Positions 8,966-17,302 are shown, counted from the stretch's first letter. The stretch is DNA of 64,000 nt from Bacillota bacterium (GCA_030532225.1 JAUNLQ010000001.1:1-64000); one strand, 5' to 3'. The notes: generated from the letters alone by a model not told the origin. Made by a program: numbers and translations.

Positions 8966-10177
8966 CTAGGCTCCAGCCACTAGGTCTAAAATTTCTGAAA
9001 TTTCTTCTGTTGTTTCTAAGGTGCCAACATAAACTTCTTGGTCGTCTCTTACAGCAAAATATCTTATTAAGAAAATCTTGTTGCCTTTTTTCATAAATCT
9101 ATTCTCTACATCCTTTTTCCCTGCCTTAAAGTCTTCTAAAAGTTGGTTGACTACTAGAATGGCCTTTGGTGGATGGCAGTTTCTTACGTCTCTGCCTATT
9201 ATGGTCCTAGTTCTTGGGAAAACTGGATTTTTTCCTTCTGAAAAGTAAACTACCTTGTCCTCCTTGTCTATAAAGGTTATATCTTGAGGATAGGTATTTA
9301 GCATGGCTACTAGGTCCTTGTAATCTACAGCTCCTGATGGGAAGTAAATTGTTTGGCCTTCTAGGATTTTGGCCTGGTCAAGATTTTCTTCTGCCTGGTC
9401 TACTCCTAGGCCTGTTTGAGCCTTTTCAAGCCAGTTTATACTGTCTGATGGTGAGGCTCCTTCTAGGCCACCTGTAAAGGCATAGCCAATTTCTCCAGAG
9501 CTTTTGGCAATTTCTATCCAGTCTTTTCTTTTTATATTTTTTAATAGTAAAGGTGATAGGATGTCATTTTCCTTGACTATCATAGAGTTTACTTCTTCTA
9601 GGACTTGGTCAATTTTTTCTACCAAGTCTTTGCCATCTAGGCTAGAATTTGTTTCTTTTAAAAGGGCTCTAATTTCATCATCCTTGCCCCACATAACCTG
9701 GCTGATGCCTTGGACTCCAGCCTTTTCCAAGTATGGGAAAAACAGCATTTCTTTTCTAGTATAGTGTTTGGTGATTTTTTCCAATTCCTTTACTTCTGCT
9801 AGCAGATCTACTTTTATTGTTGGATCAAAGTCCTTTTTGTAGGCTGCAAAAAGTGGCTGGAAAGTTTCTTTCAAAAACATAACTAGGCCATAGTTTTCCT
9901 TCCTAAATACATGGAGAGGATGACCTAATTCTTGGTCTACCTGGTCTAAGAAGTGAAGCTCTGACTGGTCGCCTGTAAATATTTCTGCATGGACATTACA
10001 TAGTCTTTGGATTTCTTCTACTGCCATGCCATCTCTTATTAATTCTGCTTCTAATTTGGCTATTTGGCTTGAAGAAATATGGCCAAAGTCTCTTTTAAAT
10101 TCTTCTTTTACTTGGTCTTGGTTTTCTCCTGTGTGAAGTCTTAAAATTAAATTTTTTAAATTTTCTTTTTTATTCAT
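8966..10177 (-). CDS. DUF438, hemerythrin and PAS domain protein
   Basis: A 403-residue cytosolic protein with an N-terminal DUF438 domain (about 10-75), a hemerythrin-like HHE helical domain (about 80-215, with HPLHVF, ITKHYTRKEMLFFPYLE) and a C-terminal PAS domain (about 285-400). Hemerythrin domains bind a di-iron centre and commonly sense or carry oxygen, NO or iron; the PAS domain suggests a sensory role. It follows the flavodiiron and RIC genes with a 117-bp gap and no terminator, so it probably belongs to the same stress unit. Its ribosome site lies inside a large predicted leader stem (10185-10262). Confidence 0.88.
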   Translation of the reverse strand: MNKKENLKNLILRLHTGENQDQVKEEFKRDFGHISSSQIAKLEAELIRDGMAVEEIQRLCNVHAEIFTGDQSELHFLDQVDQELGHPLHVFRKENYGLVMFLKETFQPLFAAYKKDFDPTIKVDLLAEVKELEKITKHYTRKEMLFFPYLEKAGVQGISQVMWGKDDEIRALLKETNSSLDGKDLVEKIDQVLEEVNSMIVKENDILSPLLLKNIKRKDWIEIAKSSGEIGYAFTGGLEGASPSDSINWLEKAQTGLGVDQAEENLDQAKILEGQTIYFPSGAVDYKDLVAMLNTYPQDITFIDKEDKVVYFSEGKNPVFPRTRTIIGRDVRNCHPPKAILVVNQLLEDFKAGKKDVENRFMKKGNKIFLIRYFAVRDDQEVYVGTLETTEEISEILDLVAGA

Positions 10178-10184
10178 AAATAAT

Positions 10185-10262
10185 CCCTTCCTCTATTTTT
10201 ATATAAGTAAGTTTTGCAAGAACTAATTTTTTTCTATACTTATATTTTACTTTGAGGAAGGG
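10185..10262 (-). promoter_or_regulatory. Leader RNA stem that would sequester the ribosome site of the DUF438 gene
   Basis: In the transcript, CCCTTCCTC (10262-10254) pairs perfectly with GAGGAAGGG (10193-10185), which is the Shine-Dalgarno sequence 7 nt before the start codon. Inside, ATATAAGTA (10245-10237) pairs with TACTTATAT (10209-10201). The two 9-bp stems are separated by an internal loop of 8 and 7 nt, and the apical loop is 27 nt. No T-run follows, so this is not a terminator. Confidence 0.6.
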
Positions 10263-10294
10263 AAATTTTCTGTGATTTATCTTACAATTTTAAA

Positions 10295-11500
10295 TTATTT
10301 ATCTAAGCTTGATGCATCTAAGAGGGCTTGGGCAAATTCTTTTGTGCCAGCTAAAAATTCATCATCTGGCATCCAAAGGGCCTTTAGTTCTTGGTCTATA
10401 ACTTCAAAGCCTGCCTTTTCAAGTTCTTCTCTTAGAACCTTGTTACCTTCTCCAGACCAACCATAAGATCCAAATACTCCAGCTACCTTGTCCTTAAATT
10501 TAAGTTCTTGTAGGAAGTGTAACCAACCTGAAACTGTAGTAATTGCTGACCTACCTACTGTAGGTGATCCTAGGGCTATGGCCTTGGACTTAAATACTTC
10601 TGTCATAATGTCATTTCTATCTGCATCTGCCACACTTAGAACCTTGGTCCTAGTTGATGGACTTAAGTCTCTAATATCAGCTGCTAGTTTGTGGGCGATT
10701 TTTTTAGTTGCACCCCACATTGAGTCATAAATAATAGTAACTTGGTCTTCCTTGTAGGCATCTGCCCATTGAGCGTATTTGTTTACTATTTCTAAGGTAT
10801 TTTCTCTCCAAATACTACCATGACTTGGGGCAATAATATCTATTGGCAAGTTCATTCCAACAATTTCTTCGATCTTTTTGCTGGCAAAAGATGAAAATGG
10901 AGTTAAAATGTTAGCATAGTATTTCATAGCCTCATTCCAAAGAATAGTTTGGTCTGCCTGGTCGTTGAATAGTTCATTTAAGGCATAGTGTTGGCCAAAG
11001 GCGTCATTGGAAAATAAAATATTGTCTCCTGTCATATAAGTTGCCATTGAGTCAGGCCAGTGAAGCATAGTCATTTCTACAAAAACTAGGCTCTTGCCAT
11101 TGCCAATATCTATGCTATCACCAGTTTTTACTGTTCTATAGTCCCATTCTGGATGGTGGTATTGGCCGATTAAAGATCTTTTTCCATTGGCTGTACAATA
11201 AATTGGAGTGTTAGGAATTTCTTCCATTATTTCTGGCAAGGATCCAGAGTGGTCTGGTTCACCATGGTTAATAATAATGTAGTCAATTTCCTTTAGGTCG
11301 ATTTCGCTTTTTAAATTTTTTACAAATTCTTCCTTGTGTGGTGTCCACACTGTGTCTACTAAAACAGTTTTTTCTTCCTTTATTAAGTAGGCATTTTGAC
11401 TGGAGCCATTGTGAACTGAATATTCAGATCCATGGAACTCTTCTAGTTCCCAGTCCATTTTACCAACCCAATATACATTGTTTAATACGTGCTTCTTCAT
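10295..11500 (-). CDS. fprA: Flavodiiron protein (A-type flavoprotein, FprA family)
   Basis: Reduces oxygen to water and/or NO to N2O in anaerobes, taking electrons from rubredoxin or a similar carrier. The N-terminal metallo-beta-lactamase-like domain carries the di-iron ligands HxExDH (HGEPDH, about 79-84), a histidine in MLHWPDS, an aspartate in SNDAFG and a histidine in PSHGS. The C-terminal flavodoxin domain (about 255-400) begins VTIIYDSMWGATKKIA. Full length (401 residues). Its start codon overlaps the stop codon of the RIC gene by one base (TAATG), indicating translational coupling. No rubredoxin gene is present in the window. Confidence 0.95.
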   Translation of the reverse strand: MKKHVLNNVYWVGKMDWELEEFHGSEYSVHNGSSQNAYLIKEEKTVLVDTVWTPHKEEFVKNLKSEIDLKEIDYIIINHGEPDHSGSLPEIMEEIPNTPIYCTANGKRSLIGQYHHPEWDYRTVKTGDSIDIGNGKSLVFVEMTMLHWPDSMATYMTGDNILFSNDAFGQHYALNELFNDQADQTILWNEAMKYYANILTPFSSFASKKIEEIVGMNLPIDIIAPSHGSIWRENTLEIVNKYAQWADAYKEDQVTIIYDSMWGATKKIAHKLAADIRDLSPSTRTKVLSVADADRNDIMTEVFKSKAIALGSPTVGRSAITTVSGWLHFLQELKFKDKVAGVFGSYGWSGEGNKVLREELEKAGFEVIDQELKALWMPDDEFLAGTKEFAQALLDASSLDK

Positions 11501-12204
11501 TATTTTTCCCCACTTTCTTTGTATTTTTCAAATAGTATTGAGTTCTCCTTAAAAATGTGAACAAATACATCTTTAACTAATTTTTCTAAAAGCTCAAAAG
11601 TATAGCTGTAGGTGTTACAACCATCTTCTGGAACCTTAAACCAATCTGTTAGGTCTATCATTTCTTTTATAATTTGGCCAGCTTTTTCATGGTCAGTTTC
11701 CAAGTCTTCTACCTTTTTTATTATAGCCTGACTTGGGTTTTTGTTGGCTAACATTAATGGGAAGGTTACTTCTTCCTCTTTTACAAAGTGTTCTTCTAGC
11801 TCTTTCTTTAGGTCTGCAAATAAAGAGTGAAGTTTTAACAGCTCTTGGCCATGGTGGCTGTAGTGAACTGAAAAGATTTTATTAAGAACAGGGTCTATTT
11901 CAAAAAGTAGGTCCCTTTCCCTTTGGTGGTGGTCTATAATTATAGAATCTATCATTTCTTCCATAGTCATAGCCTTAAATTCTTCTAGGTCAACTGCTGC
12001 TGCTTCTTCTTTTTTACTTGCTAAGTCTATGTTTTCCCCTATTAGGTCTAAAAGCTTACTTGGATTTATAGCCTTGTCTTCTGCTACTTCTTTTATGGTC
12101 TTATAACCTTGGCAACAAAAGTCTATTTTTTGGTCATTGAAAAAGTCCATCATCTTGTTGTCTATTTTTACGATTTCTTCTATTCTAGTGTCTATATTTA
12201 TCAT
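11500..12204 (-). CDS. ric: RIC-family iron-sulfur cluster repair di-iron protein (ScdA/YtfE)
   Basis: Repairs iron-sulfur clusters damaged by oxidative or nitrosative stress. The 234-residue protein has the N-terminal ScdA_N/DUF542 domain with the conserved DFCCQG cysteine pair (about 28-33), followed by a hemerythrin-like di-iron domain with ligands in DHHQRE, HYSHHGQE, LEEHFVKEE and a C-terminal VHIFKEN. It overlaps fprA by one base. Upstream (12261-12276) is a Crp/Fnr-like palindrome placed at about -41.5 from the inferred start of transcription, and the next gene upstream encodes an Fnr-like regulator. Confidence 0.93.
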   Translation of the reverse strand: MINIDTRIEEIVKIDNKMMDFFNDQKIDFCCQGYKTIKEVAEDKAINPSKLLDLIGENIDLASKKEEAAAVDLEEFKAMTMEEMIDSIIIDHHQRERDLLFEIDPVLNKIFSVHYSHHGQELLKLHSLFADLKKELEEHFVKEEEVTFPLMLANKNPSQAIIKKVEDLETDHEKAGQIIKEMIDLTDWFKVPEDGCNTYSYTFELLEKLVKDVFVHIFKENSILFEKYKESGEK

Positions 12205-12260
12205 TTTCTGCCTCCTAAACTTTATTTATCTTTAGTTTAAGGCTTTTTTGATAAAATTTC

Positions 12261-12276
12261 TGTGTCTCAAATCACC
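12261..12276 (-). promoter_or_regulatory. Candidate Crp/Fnr-type binding site upstream of ric
   Basis: Plus-strand TGTGT-CTCAAA-TCACC matches the TGTGA-N6-TCACA class of site at 8 of 10 positions. On the minus strand a -10-like TAAACT lies at 12239-12234, putting transcription start near 12227 and the site centre near -41.5, the class II activator position. The -10 is weak (4 of 6), so the geometry is suggestive only. Confidence 0.4.
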
Positions 12277-12279
12277 CTT

Positions 12280-12966
12280 TTAATTGTTTTTTAAATTAAT
12301 TAAGCCTGGCAAGTTTTTTATTTTTATTTTTTTGTAGGCTAGTAGTTCAATATAGCCAGCTTCTTCTAGCTGGGAAAGTTTTCTAGACACTGTTTCCCTA
12401 GACATATTAATAGAGGATGCAATGTTTTCTTGGTTAAGTTCTACTAGGCCAGTTTTAGTTAGGCTAGACCTGTAGGCCAAAAAAGCAGCCAGCCTTTTGT
12501 AGGCGTCCTTTATAGACAAAATTTCCAAAAGCTTTTCACTTTCATAAAGTTTTTGGCTTAAGTTTTTTATCATTTCTGTGGAAAAATTTATATCTGTAAC
12601 TAAGATCTGTCTTAGTGTATCCTTGTCAACTTGGCAAAGTCCTGTTTTTTCTATGGCTAGGCCATCTGCTTCATAGGACTTTTCTAAAAATATACTGTCC
12701 TCTCCTATAATATCCCCTGGCAAATATATTTTTAAAATATTTTCTCTGCCTTCTTCGTCATAAATCAAGGTCTTAATCTTACCATACCTGACAATTAGGA
12801 TTTTGTCTATAGGCTCTTGTAAAGAAAAGACCCTTTGGTTTTTTTCATAGTCTACGTGTTTGGCTGTTAGGTAGATGCTCTTACTTTCGTCTACTCCTAG
12901 CTCCTTGAAAAGATTTACCTTAGATAGGCAGTGGTCACGAGACTGGCAAAAGTCACATGTGTTCAT
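12280..12966 (-). CDS. Crp/Fnr family regulator with an Fnr-like cysteine set
   Basis: A cytosolic transcription factor with an N-terminal cyclic-nucleotide-type beta-barrel (about 20-120) and a C-terminal winged helix (ENIASSINMSRETVSRKL, about 183-200). Four cysteines (residues 4, 7, 13 and 111 counted from the ATG at 12966) reproduce the C-x2-C-x5-C...C spacing of E. coli FNR (20, 23, 29, 122), which hold an oxygen-sensitive [4Fe-4S] cluster. The ATG at 12966 is preferred over the GTG at 12975 because it has an AAGG sequence 8 nt upstream. It lies just upstream of ric-fprA-DUF438 and is the probable regulator of that block (inference). Confidence 0.85.
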   Translation of the reverse strand: MNTCDFCQSRDHCLSKVNLFKELGVDESKSIYLTAKHVDYEKNQRVFSLQEPIDKILIVRYGKIKTLIYDEEGRENILKIYLPGDIIGEDSIFLEKSYEADGLAIEKTGLCQVDKDTLRQILVTDINFSTEMIKNLSQKLYESEKLLEILSIKDAYKRLAAFLAYRSSLTKTGLVELNQENIASSINMSRETVSRKLSQLEEAGYIELLAYKKIKIKNLPGLINLKNN

Positions 12967-13108
12967 TTTATACACCTTCTTCCTTAAATATTTCCCAAAA
13001 TTTTTCTTCTAAATACTTTTTACCCCTTTTTCTAAATTGTCATAGCTTTTTCAAAATTTTATAAAAATTTTATAGTATAATTTATTTATTATTATCAAGG
13101 AGAATTTT

Positions 13109-14056
13109 ATGACCACAGATGTTTCAACTTTTTTCAGAAAATTTTTTGGCCTTAGAACTTTAAAAACTGCCTTGGCAACTGCCCTAGCCCTTTATATAGC
13201 CATGGCCTTTGACTTGAGAATGCCAGTAATGGCAGGACTTGCTGCCATTGTCACCATCCAAAGTTCTATTACTAACTCCTTTAGAGCTTCAATAGACAGG
13301 TTGATTTCCACCTTAGTAGGCCTGCTAATTGGGTCTTTTTTCAACTTTATAAATTTTCTAGGCTTCTTCCCCTTGATCTTGGCCATAGTTCTGGTCATTA
13401 ATATTTGCAACTACTTTAAGTGGAAGGACTCTATTAGCCTGGCTGTTATGATCTCTATGATGATTATGGTCTACACTCCTACAGCCCCTGACTTTATGCC
13501 CTACTGGCTCTATGGTATCCACAGATTTTTCGATACCTTTGTTGGCTTGCTTATTGGCTTTCTAGTAAATTATTTTATACTAAGGCCTGACCCTGCAGAG
13601 TTTATACTTAAGACCTACCAAAGGTCCCTACAAGTATGTGAGTCTGCCTTGAAAAATATTTTAGCTGGCCAAACAATAGCCATTGATAGGTTTATGGAAG
13701 AAGTTCAGCTTCTTAACGAAGACCTTAACAATCTTAGAAAAGACGGCAAATATGGGTCCAAGTACTACTTTAAATTACACAGGCTAGCAAAAATAAATTC
13801 CTCCTTCTTTACTGCCTTCGCCTTCCTAGCCCAACTTTCAGAAGAAGGACCCTTGCCAAGTCTATCAGATCAAAATAAGGACCGTATAGACTCTTACTTT
13901 GCCAAGGACTTGGTCATAAAGTCCCAAGGAAGTTCCCAGACCTATACAGACAATTACAACTACTATTTGGCAGATCTTTTACAGCTAATGGAAGACTTAA
14001 AAGAGGCTGTTAAAGACCTGGAAAAATCTATAAAAGCAAAAGAAAAATCCGCCTAA
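13109..14056 (+). CDS. FUSC/aromatic acid exporter (ArAE) family membrane protein
   Basis: A 315-residue inner-membrane protein with six predicted N-terminal helices (about 15-155) and a cytosolic helical C-terminal half, as in the short Gram-positive members of the aromatic acid exporter/FUSC group (DUF939 type). Conserved RTLKTALATALALYIA opens the first helix. Likely an efflux protein; the substrate cannot be told. It is a single gene, divergent from the Fnr-like regulator, with a TATAAT -10 at 13076-13081 and an AAGGAG ribosome site. The intergenic region is very AT-rich and no convincing -35 was seen. Confidence 0.82.
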   Translation: MTTDVSTFFRKFFGLRTLKTALATALALYIAMAFDLRMPVMAGLAAIVTIQSSITNSFRASIDRLISTLVGLLIGSFFNFINFLGFFPLILAIVLVINICNYFKWKDSISLAVMISMMIMVYTPTAPDFMPYWLYGIHRFFDTFVGLLIGFLVNYFILRPDPAEFILKTYQRSLQVCESALKNILAGQTIAIDRFMEEVQLLNEDLNNLRKDGKYGSKYYFKLHRLAKINSSFFTAFAFLAQLSEEGPLPSLSDQNKDRIDSYFAKDLVIKSQGSSQTYTDNYNYYLADLLQLMEDLKEAVKDLEKSIKAKEKSA

Positions 14057-14085
14057 GAGTCTTAGCTCCCAAGCGGATTGTTTTT
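14046..14085. terminator. Bidirectional terminator between the ArAE gene and cdsB
   Basis: Arms AATCCGC (14046-14052) and GCGGATT (14073-14079) with a nested CTAAG/CTTAG stem. Plus strand is followed by GTTTTTG; minus strand by TTTCTTTT. It serves both convergent genes. Confidence 0.85.
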
Positions 14086-14090
14086 GTCCC

Positions 14091-15389
14091 TTATCTATTA
14101 ATAACTTCTAACATTACATCATCAACTGTATTAAAGGCTTCCTTAGATAACTTGCCTACATTTAAAATAGTTTCTTCTATAGAATTTCCAACTACACCAA
14201 CATTAGCATCTGTTATCATACCATTTAAGGCCAAATAAGATGCTACAACAGATTCTTCTGCACAAGTTGATAGCTTCATAGAACAAGATTCCTTGGCTCC
14301 GTCACAAACCATACCAGTTAAGTTGGCAAAAATATTGGAACAGGCTCCTGAAATTTGGTCAACAGATCCTCCTAGCATATAGCTAATGCCTGCAGCTGCT
14401 CCAACTGAGGCTCCAATTGAACAACCACAAATGCCTGATAGCTTGCCAGAATATTCCTTTACATATCTATTTAAAACATGGGCAAAGAACAAAGCCTTGG
14501 CTAAGTCTTCTTGGCCTATGTTTTCGTAGCCTGCAACTACAGCTGTTGGTAGAATAACTCCAATGCCTTGGTTACCAGAGCCACCAGATGTAAAGACCTC
14601 ACATTGGCCTCCACCCATTCTCATATCTGCTGCAGCTGCTGTTAAAATTCTAGTTTCTGTAATCATATTGTCTTCTAGGATTTTTTTGTCCCTTAAATCA
14701 GCCAAGGTTTTGCCTAAATTAGATCCATAACCCTTTAGACCTTCAGCTGCTGCCTTTCTATTTACGTCAATTCCTTCTAGGGTAAACATAAATTCCTTGG
14801 CATCTGTTTGGTCAATAATGTTTTTCAGCCTTTCAATAGACAGACTCTTAAAGTCAAAGTCGTCTTTTACTTCTTCTGTTTTTTGGCTGTTGTCATATTT
14901 TACTTGACCATCAACTATAATTTTTTCCAAGTTAGTGTGGCCATTGGCAACTATACTTTCTATAGTAGAATTTTCTGTCTCAATTTTGACACTGATATAA
15001 ATGTTAGGAACATTTTCTACATAGTCTACTTCCACCTTGCCAGCTTCAACTAAGTCTAAGCTTGCTTGTAAAATTTCGTCACTTAGTCTTTGGAAAATAA
15101 GACTTGGACTTAGGTCTAAATCCTTGCTAAGTACGCCTATGGCTCCTGCTAGGCCAATACCATGTCTGCCCTTTGAGTTAGGAATCTTTACTGACTTGGC
15201 ATTTTTATAAATATTTTTTGATGTTTTCACAGTAAGCTTTTTAATTTCCCCGTCACCTAGAGCCTTGCCTGCTTCATAACCTGCATAGGCTATGGCTACA
15301 GGTTCTGTACAACCTAGGGCCTTCATTGAATCTTCTGCTACATACTCCATTAATTTATCTAAAATTTCTTTATCTGTCATTTTCTTCAC
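14091..15389 (-). CDS. cdsB: L-cysteine desulfidase, iron-sulfur type (CdsB/CyuA family)
   Basis: Degrades L-cysteine to pyruvate, ammonia and sulfide using an iron-sulfur cluster; family UPF0597 (YhaM/CyuA in E. coli, CdsB in Clostridioides difficile), related to the serine dehydratase alpha subunit. The 432-residue protein has LGCTEPVAIAYA (about 25-36), QCEVFTSGGSGNQG (about 260-273), ICGCSIGASVGAA (about 322-334) and a Cys-rich tail segment (VCDGAKESCSMKLSTC, about 363-378). It is preceded by a consensus sigma-54 promoter at 15405-15420 and lies directly after a sigma-54 activator gene, the same pairing as C. difficile CdsR-CdsB. Confidence 0.93.
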   Translation of the reverse strand: MKKMTDKEILDKLMEYVAEDSMKALGCTEPVAIAYAGYEAGKALGDGEIKKLTVKTSKNIYKNAKSVKIPNSKGRHGIGLAGAIGVLSKDLDLSPSLIFQRLSDEILQASLDLVEAGKVEVDYVENVPNIYISVKIETENSTIESIVANGHTNLEKIIVDGQVKYDNSQKTEEVKDDFDFKSLSIERLKNIIDQTDAKEFMFTLEGIDVNRKAAAEGLKGYGSNLGKTLADLRDKKILEDNMITETRILTAAAADMRMGGGQCEVFTSGGSGNQGIGVILPTAVVAGYENIGQEDLAKALFFAHVLNRYVKEYSGKLSGICGCSIGASVGAAAGISYMLGGSVDQISGACSNIFANLTGMVCDGAKESCSMKLSTCAEESVVASYLALNGMITDANVGVVGNSIEETILNVGKLSKEAFNTVDDVMLEVINR

Positions 15390-15404
15390 CTCACTTATAT
15401 AAGA

Positions 15405-15420
15405 TGCAAGTTTCGTGCCA
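15405..15420 (-). promoter_or_regulatory. Sigma-54 (-24/-12) promoter of cdsB
   Basis: Minus strand reads TGGCACGAAACTTGCA, an exact match to the TGGCACG-N4-TTGCA consensus with GG and GC at the canonical spacing. It lies 15 bp upstream of the cdsB ATG. Confidence 0.92.
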
Positions 15421-15455
15421 AGTTTTTCTTCAGGCTTTTTCTTGAGAATTTAAAG

Positions 15456-15473
15456 GCCTTGCTTTTTTAAGGC
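15456..15473. promoter_or_regulatory. Candidate activator-binding inverted repeat upstream of the sigma-54 promoter
   Basis: GCCTT (15456-15460) and AAGGC (15469-15473) form an inverted repeat about 45 bp upstream of the -24/-12 element, extended by TTGC/GCAA on the minus strand. Enhancer-binding proteins usually bind inverted repeats here, but this is weak and unconfirmed. Confidence 0.3.
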
Positions 15474-15475
15474 AA

Positions 15476-15521
15476 ATAAAAAGTATCAACTTTGAGATTT
15501 TTAGTCTCAAGATTGATACTT
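15476..15521 (-). terminator. Terminator of the sigma-54 activator gene
   Basis: A long stem (arms 15481-15489 and 15513-15521, extended by TTGAGA/TCTCAA) followed on the minus strand by TTTTTATTT. The 3' coding end of the regulator lies inside the stem. Confidence 0.88.
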
Positions 15522-17261
15522 CATCTTCCTATACAAGGTGGCCCTAGATATTTGTAGCTCTTCTGCCACCTTGGCCTTGCCTTCTTCGTCTGACCCATAT
15601 TTTTTCAAAAGGTCTTGGATAAGTTTTTCTTCATAAAGTTTGACCCTGTCGTTAAGGGACAGGCCTGTGGTTTTTTCTATATTTATCCTAGTCTTTAAGT
15701 GGTCTACTTCAATATAGCCATCTGATATAAAGTTAGATATATATTCAATTATATTTTCCAGCTCCCTAATATTGCCTGGCCATGAATAGGCCTTCATTAG
15801 GTCCATGGCCTCCTTGCTAAAGCCCTTAATGTTTTTATTAAACCTTTTGTTGTTAAGGTCTATAAAGTACTGGGATATAAGCTCTATGTCCGACCTTCTT
15901 TCCCTTAAGGCTGGAATTTTTATTGGCACAACATTAAGCCTGTAATAAAGGTCTTCTCGGAACAAGCCTTCCTTGACCATTTTCTCCAGGTCCTTGTTAG
16001 TTGCTGCTATAATTTTTAGGTCTAACTTAATTGGATTAAGGCCACCAACTCTAGTTATAGTCATGTCTTGAAGGACCCTTAGCATTTTAGATTGGAGATA
16101 AAGGTTCATGTCTGCTATTTCGTCTAAGAAAAAGGTTCCCTTGTTGGCTATTTCCATCTTGCCGATTTTTCCACCTTCTCTGGCCCCAGTAAAGGCTCCA
16201 CCTTCATAGCCAAAAAGTTCGCTTTCCAAAAGATTTTCAGGTATGGCAGAACAGTTTATAGACACAAAGGGGTTGGACCTTCTTGGTGATCCTTCGTGGA
16301 TAGACCTGGCAAAAAGTTCCTTACCTGTTCCACTTTCTCCAGTTATTAATATATTTGAATCAAAGGCTGCTGCAATTTTGGCTGCTTCTTTCACTTGAAC
16401 ATAGTTTGGCGCCTGGCCTAAAAGATTGTCAAAGGAAATATCTGATGAAGACTCCCTAATTCTAGCTGCTGTTTTCTGTATAGAGTCAGAATCTGCAAAA
16501 CTTCCAACTAAGGAAGACAGCTGGCCATTTTCATAAATTTTTATTATATGGCTAGAAACTAAGTTCTCCTTGCCTCCTTGGTTAATAAGGTCTTGGCCCT
16601 TTATTTCCAGCCTTGAATCTTCTTCTGAAATAGCCTGGTCTAAAAGGGACCCTGGCCAAAGTTTTTTTATATTTGTAACCTTGCCTAGAGATTTTTTCCC
16701 TAGCATCTTAAGGGCACCATCGTTTATATGCTTAATGGCTCCACTTTGAGATATACAAATTACCCCGTTGTTAATATTGTTTATTACAACATTTAGCTCC
16801 TTATTTTGTAGCTCAATGCGATTCTTTATTTGAATTTCCATCATATGGCTGGCTAAGAGAGCTGCCATTTGTTCAATATACTGGTAAAAGGATTCTTCCC
16901 TGTCCATTAAAAAATCCCTTTGGGCCTCTGTAGTTGCAATTAGGCCTAAGACTCCAATTACTGTATCTTCAAAAATAATTGGGCTGCAAATTTCAAATTT
17001 TTCCTGGCAAATTCCCCTTTTGTCACAGTAGACACACTCATGGTCTGCCTTTGGATCTCTAACTATAATAGTCTTCTTTTTTTCTCTGGCAGATTTAAAG
17101 GCAGAAAATTCTGGAATTTTTTCTCCAATGGTGTTTTTAAAATCTCCTGTCCCTGCTATTCTAATGTTGTTAGTATCTGATATGGTTACATGGCAGCCAG
17201 TTATTCCAAAAATTGCATCTGAAATTCCCTGGGCAAAATCATATAATCTTTTGTCTGTCAT
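15507..17261 (-). CDS. cdsR: Sigma-54-dependent enhancer-binding regulator (CdsR-like)
   Basis: A 584-residue activator: an N-terminal sensory domain (about 1-140) with a cysteine cluster C76-x2-C79-x5-C85-x6-C92, a PAS domain (about 155-255), an AAA+ domain (about 280-510) with Walker A GESGTGKE and the sigma-54 contact loop GAFTGA, and a Fis-type helix-turn-helix (about 555-580, LQISRATLYRKMK). Placed directly upstream of cdsB, whose promoter is sigma-54 type, so it very probably activates cysteine breakdown, as CdsR does in C. difficile. It has its own sigmaA promoter (17303-17331). The symbol is by analogy; orthology was not tested. Confidence 0.85.
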   Translation of the reverse strand: MTDKRLYDFAQGISDAIFGITGCHVTISDTNNIRIAGTGDFKNTIGEKIPEFSAFKSAREKKKTIIVRDPKADHECVYCDKRGICQEKFEICSPIIFEDTVIGVLGLIATTEAQRDFLMDREESFYQYIEQMAALLASHMMEIQIKNRIELQNKELNVVINNINNGVICISQSGAIKHINDGALKMLGKKSLGKVTNIKKLWPGSLLDQAISEEDSRLEIKGQDLINQGGKENLVSSHIIKIYENGQLSSLVGSFADSDSIQKTAARIRESSSDISFDNLLGQAPNYVQVKEAAKIAAAFDSNILITGESGTGKELFARSIHEGSPRRSNPFVSINCSAIPENLLESELFGYEGGAFTGAREGGKIGKMEIANKGTFFLDEIADMNLYLQSKMLRVLQDMTITRVGGLNPIKLDLKIIAATNKDLEKMVKEGLFREDLYYRLNVVPIKIPALRERRSDIELISQYFIDLNNKRFNKNIKGFSKEAMDLMKAYSWPGNIRELENIIEYISNFISDGYIEVDHLKTRINIEKTTGLSLNDRVKLYEEKLIQDLLKKYGSDEEGKAKVAEELQISRATLYRKMKYQS

Positions 17262-17302
17262 TTTAAACTCTTTTCTATTAAAAATTTCCTCTGCTTCTTT
17301 CT

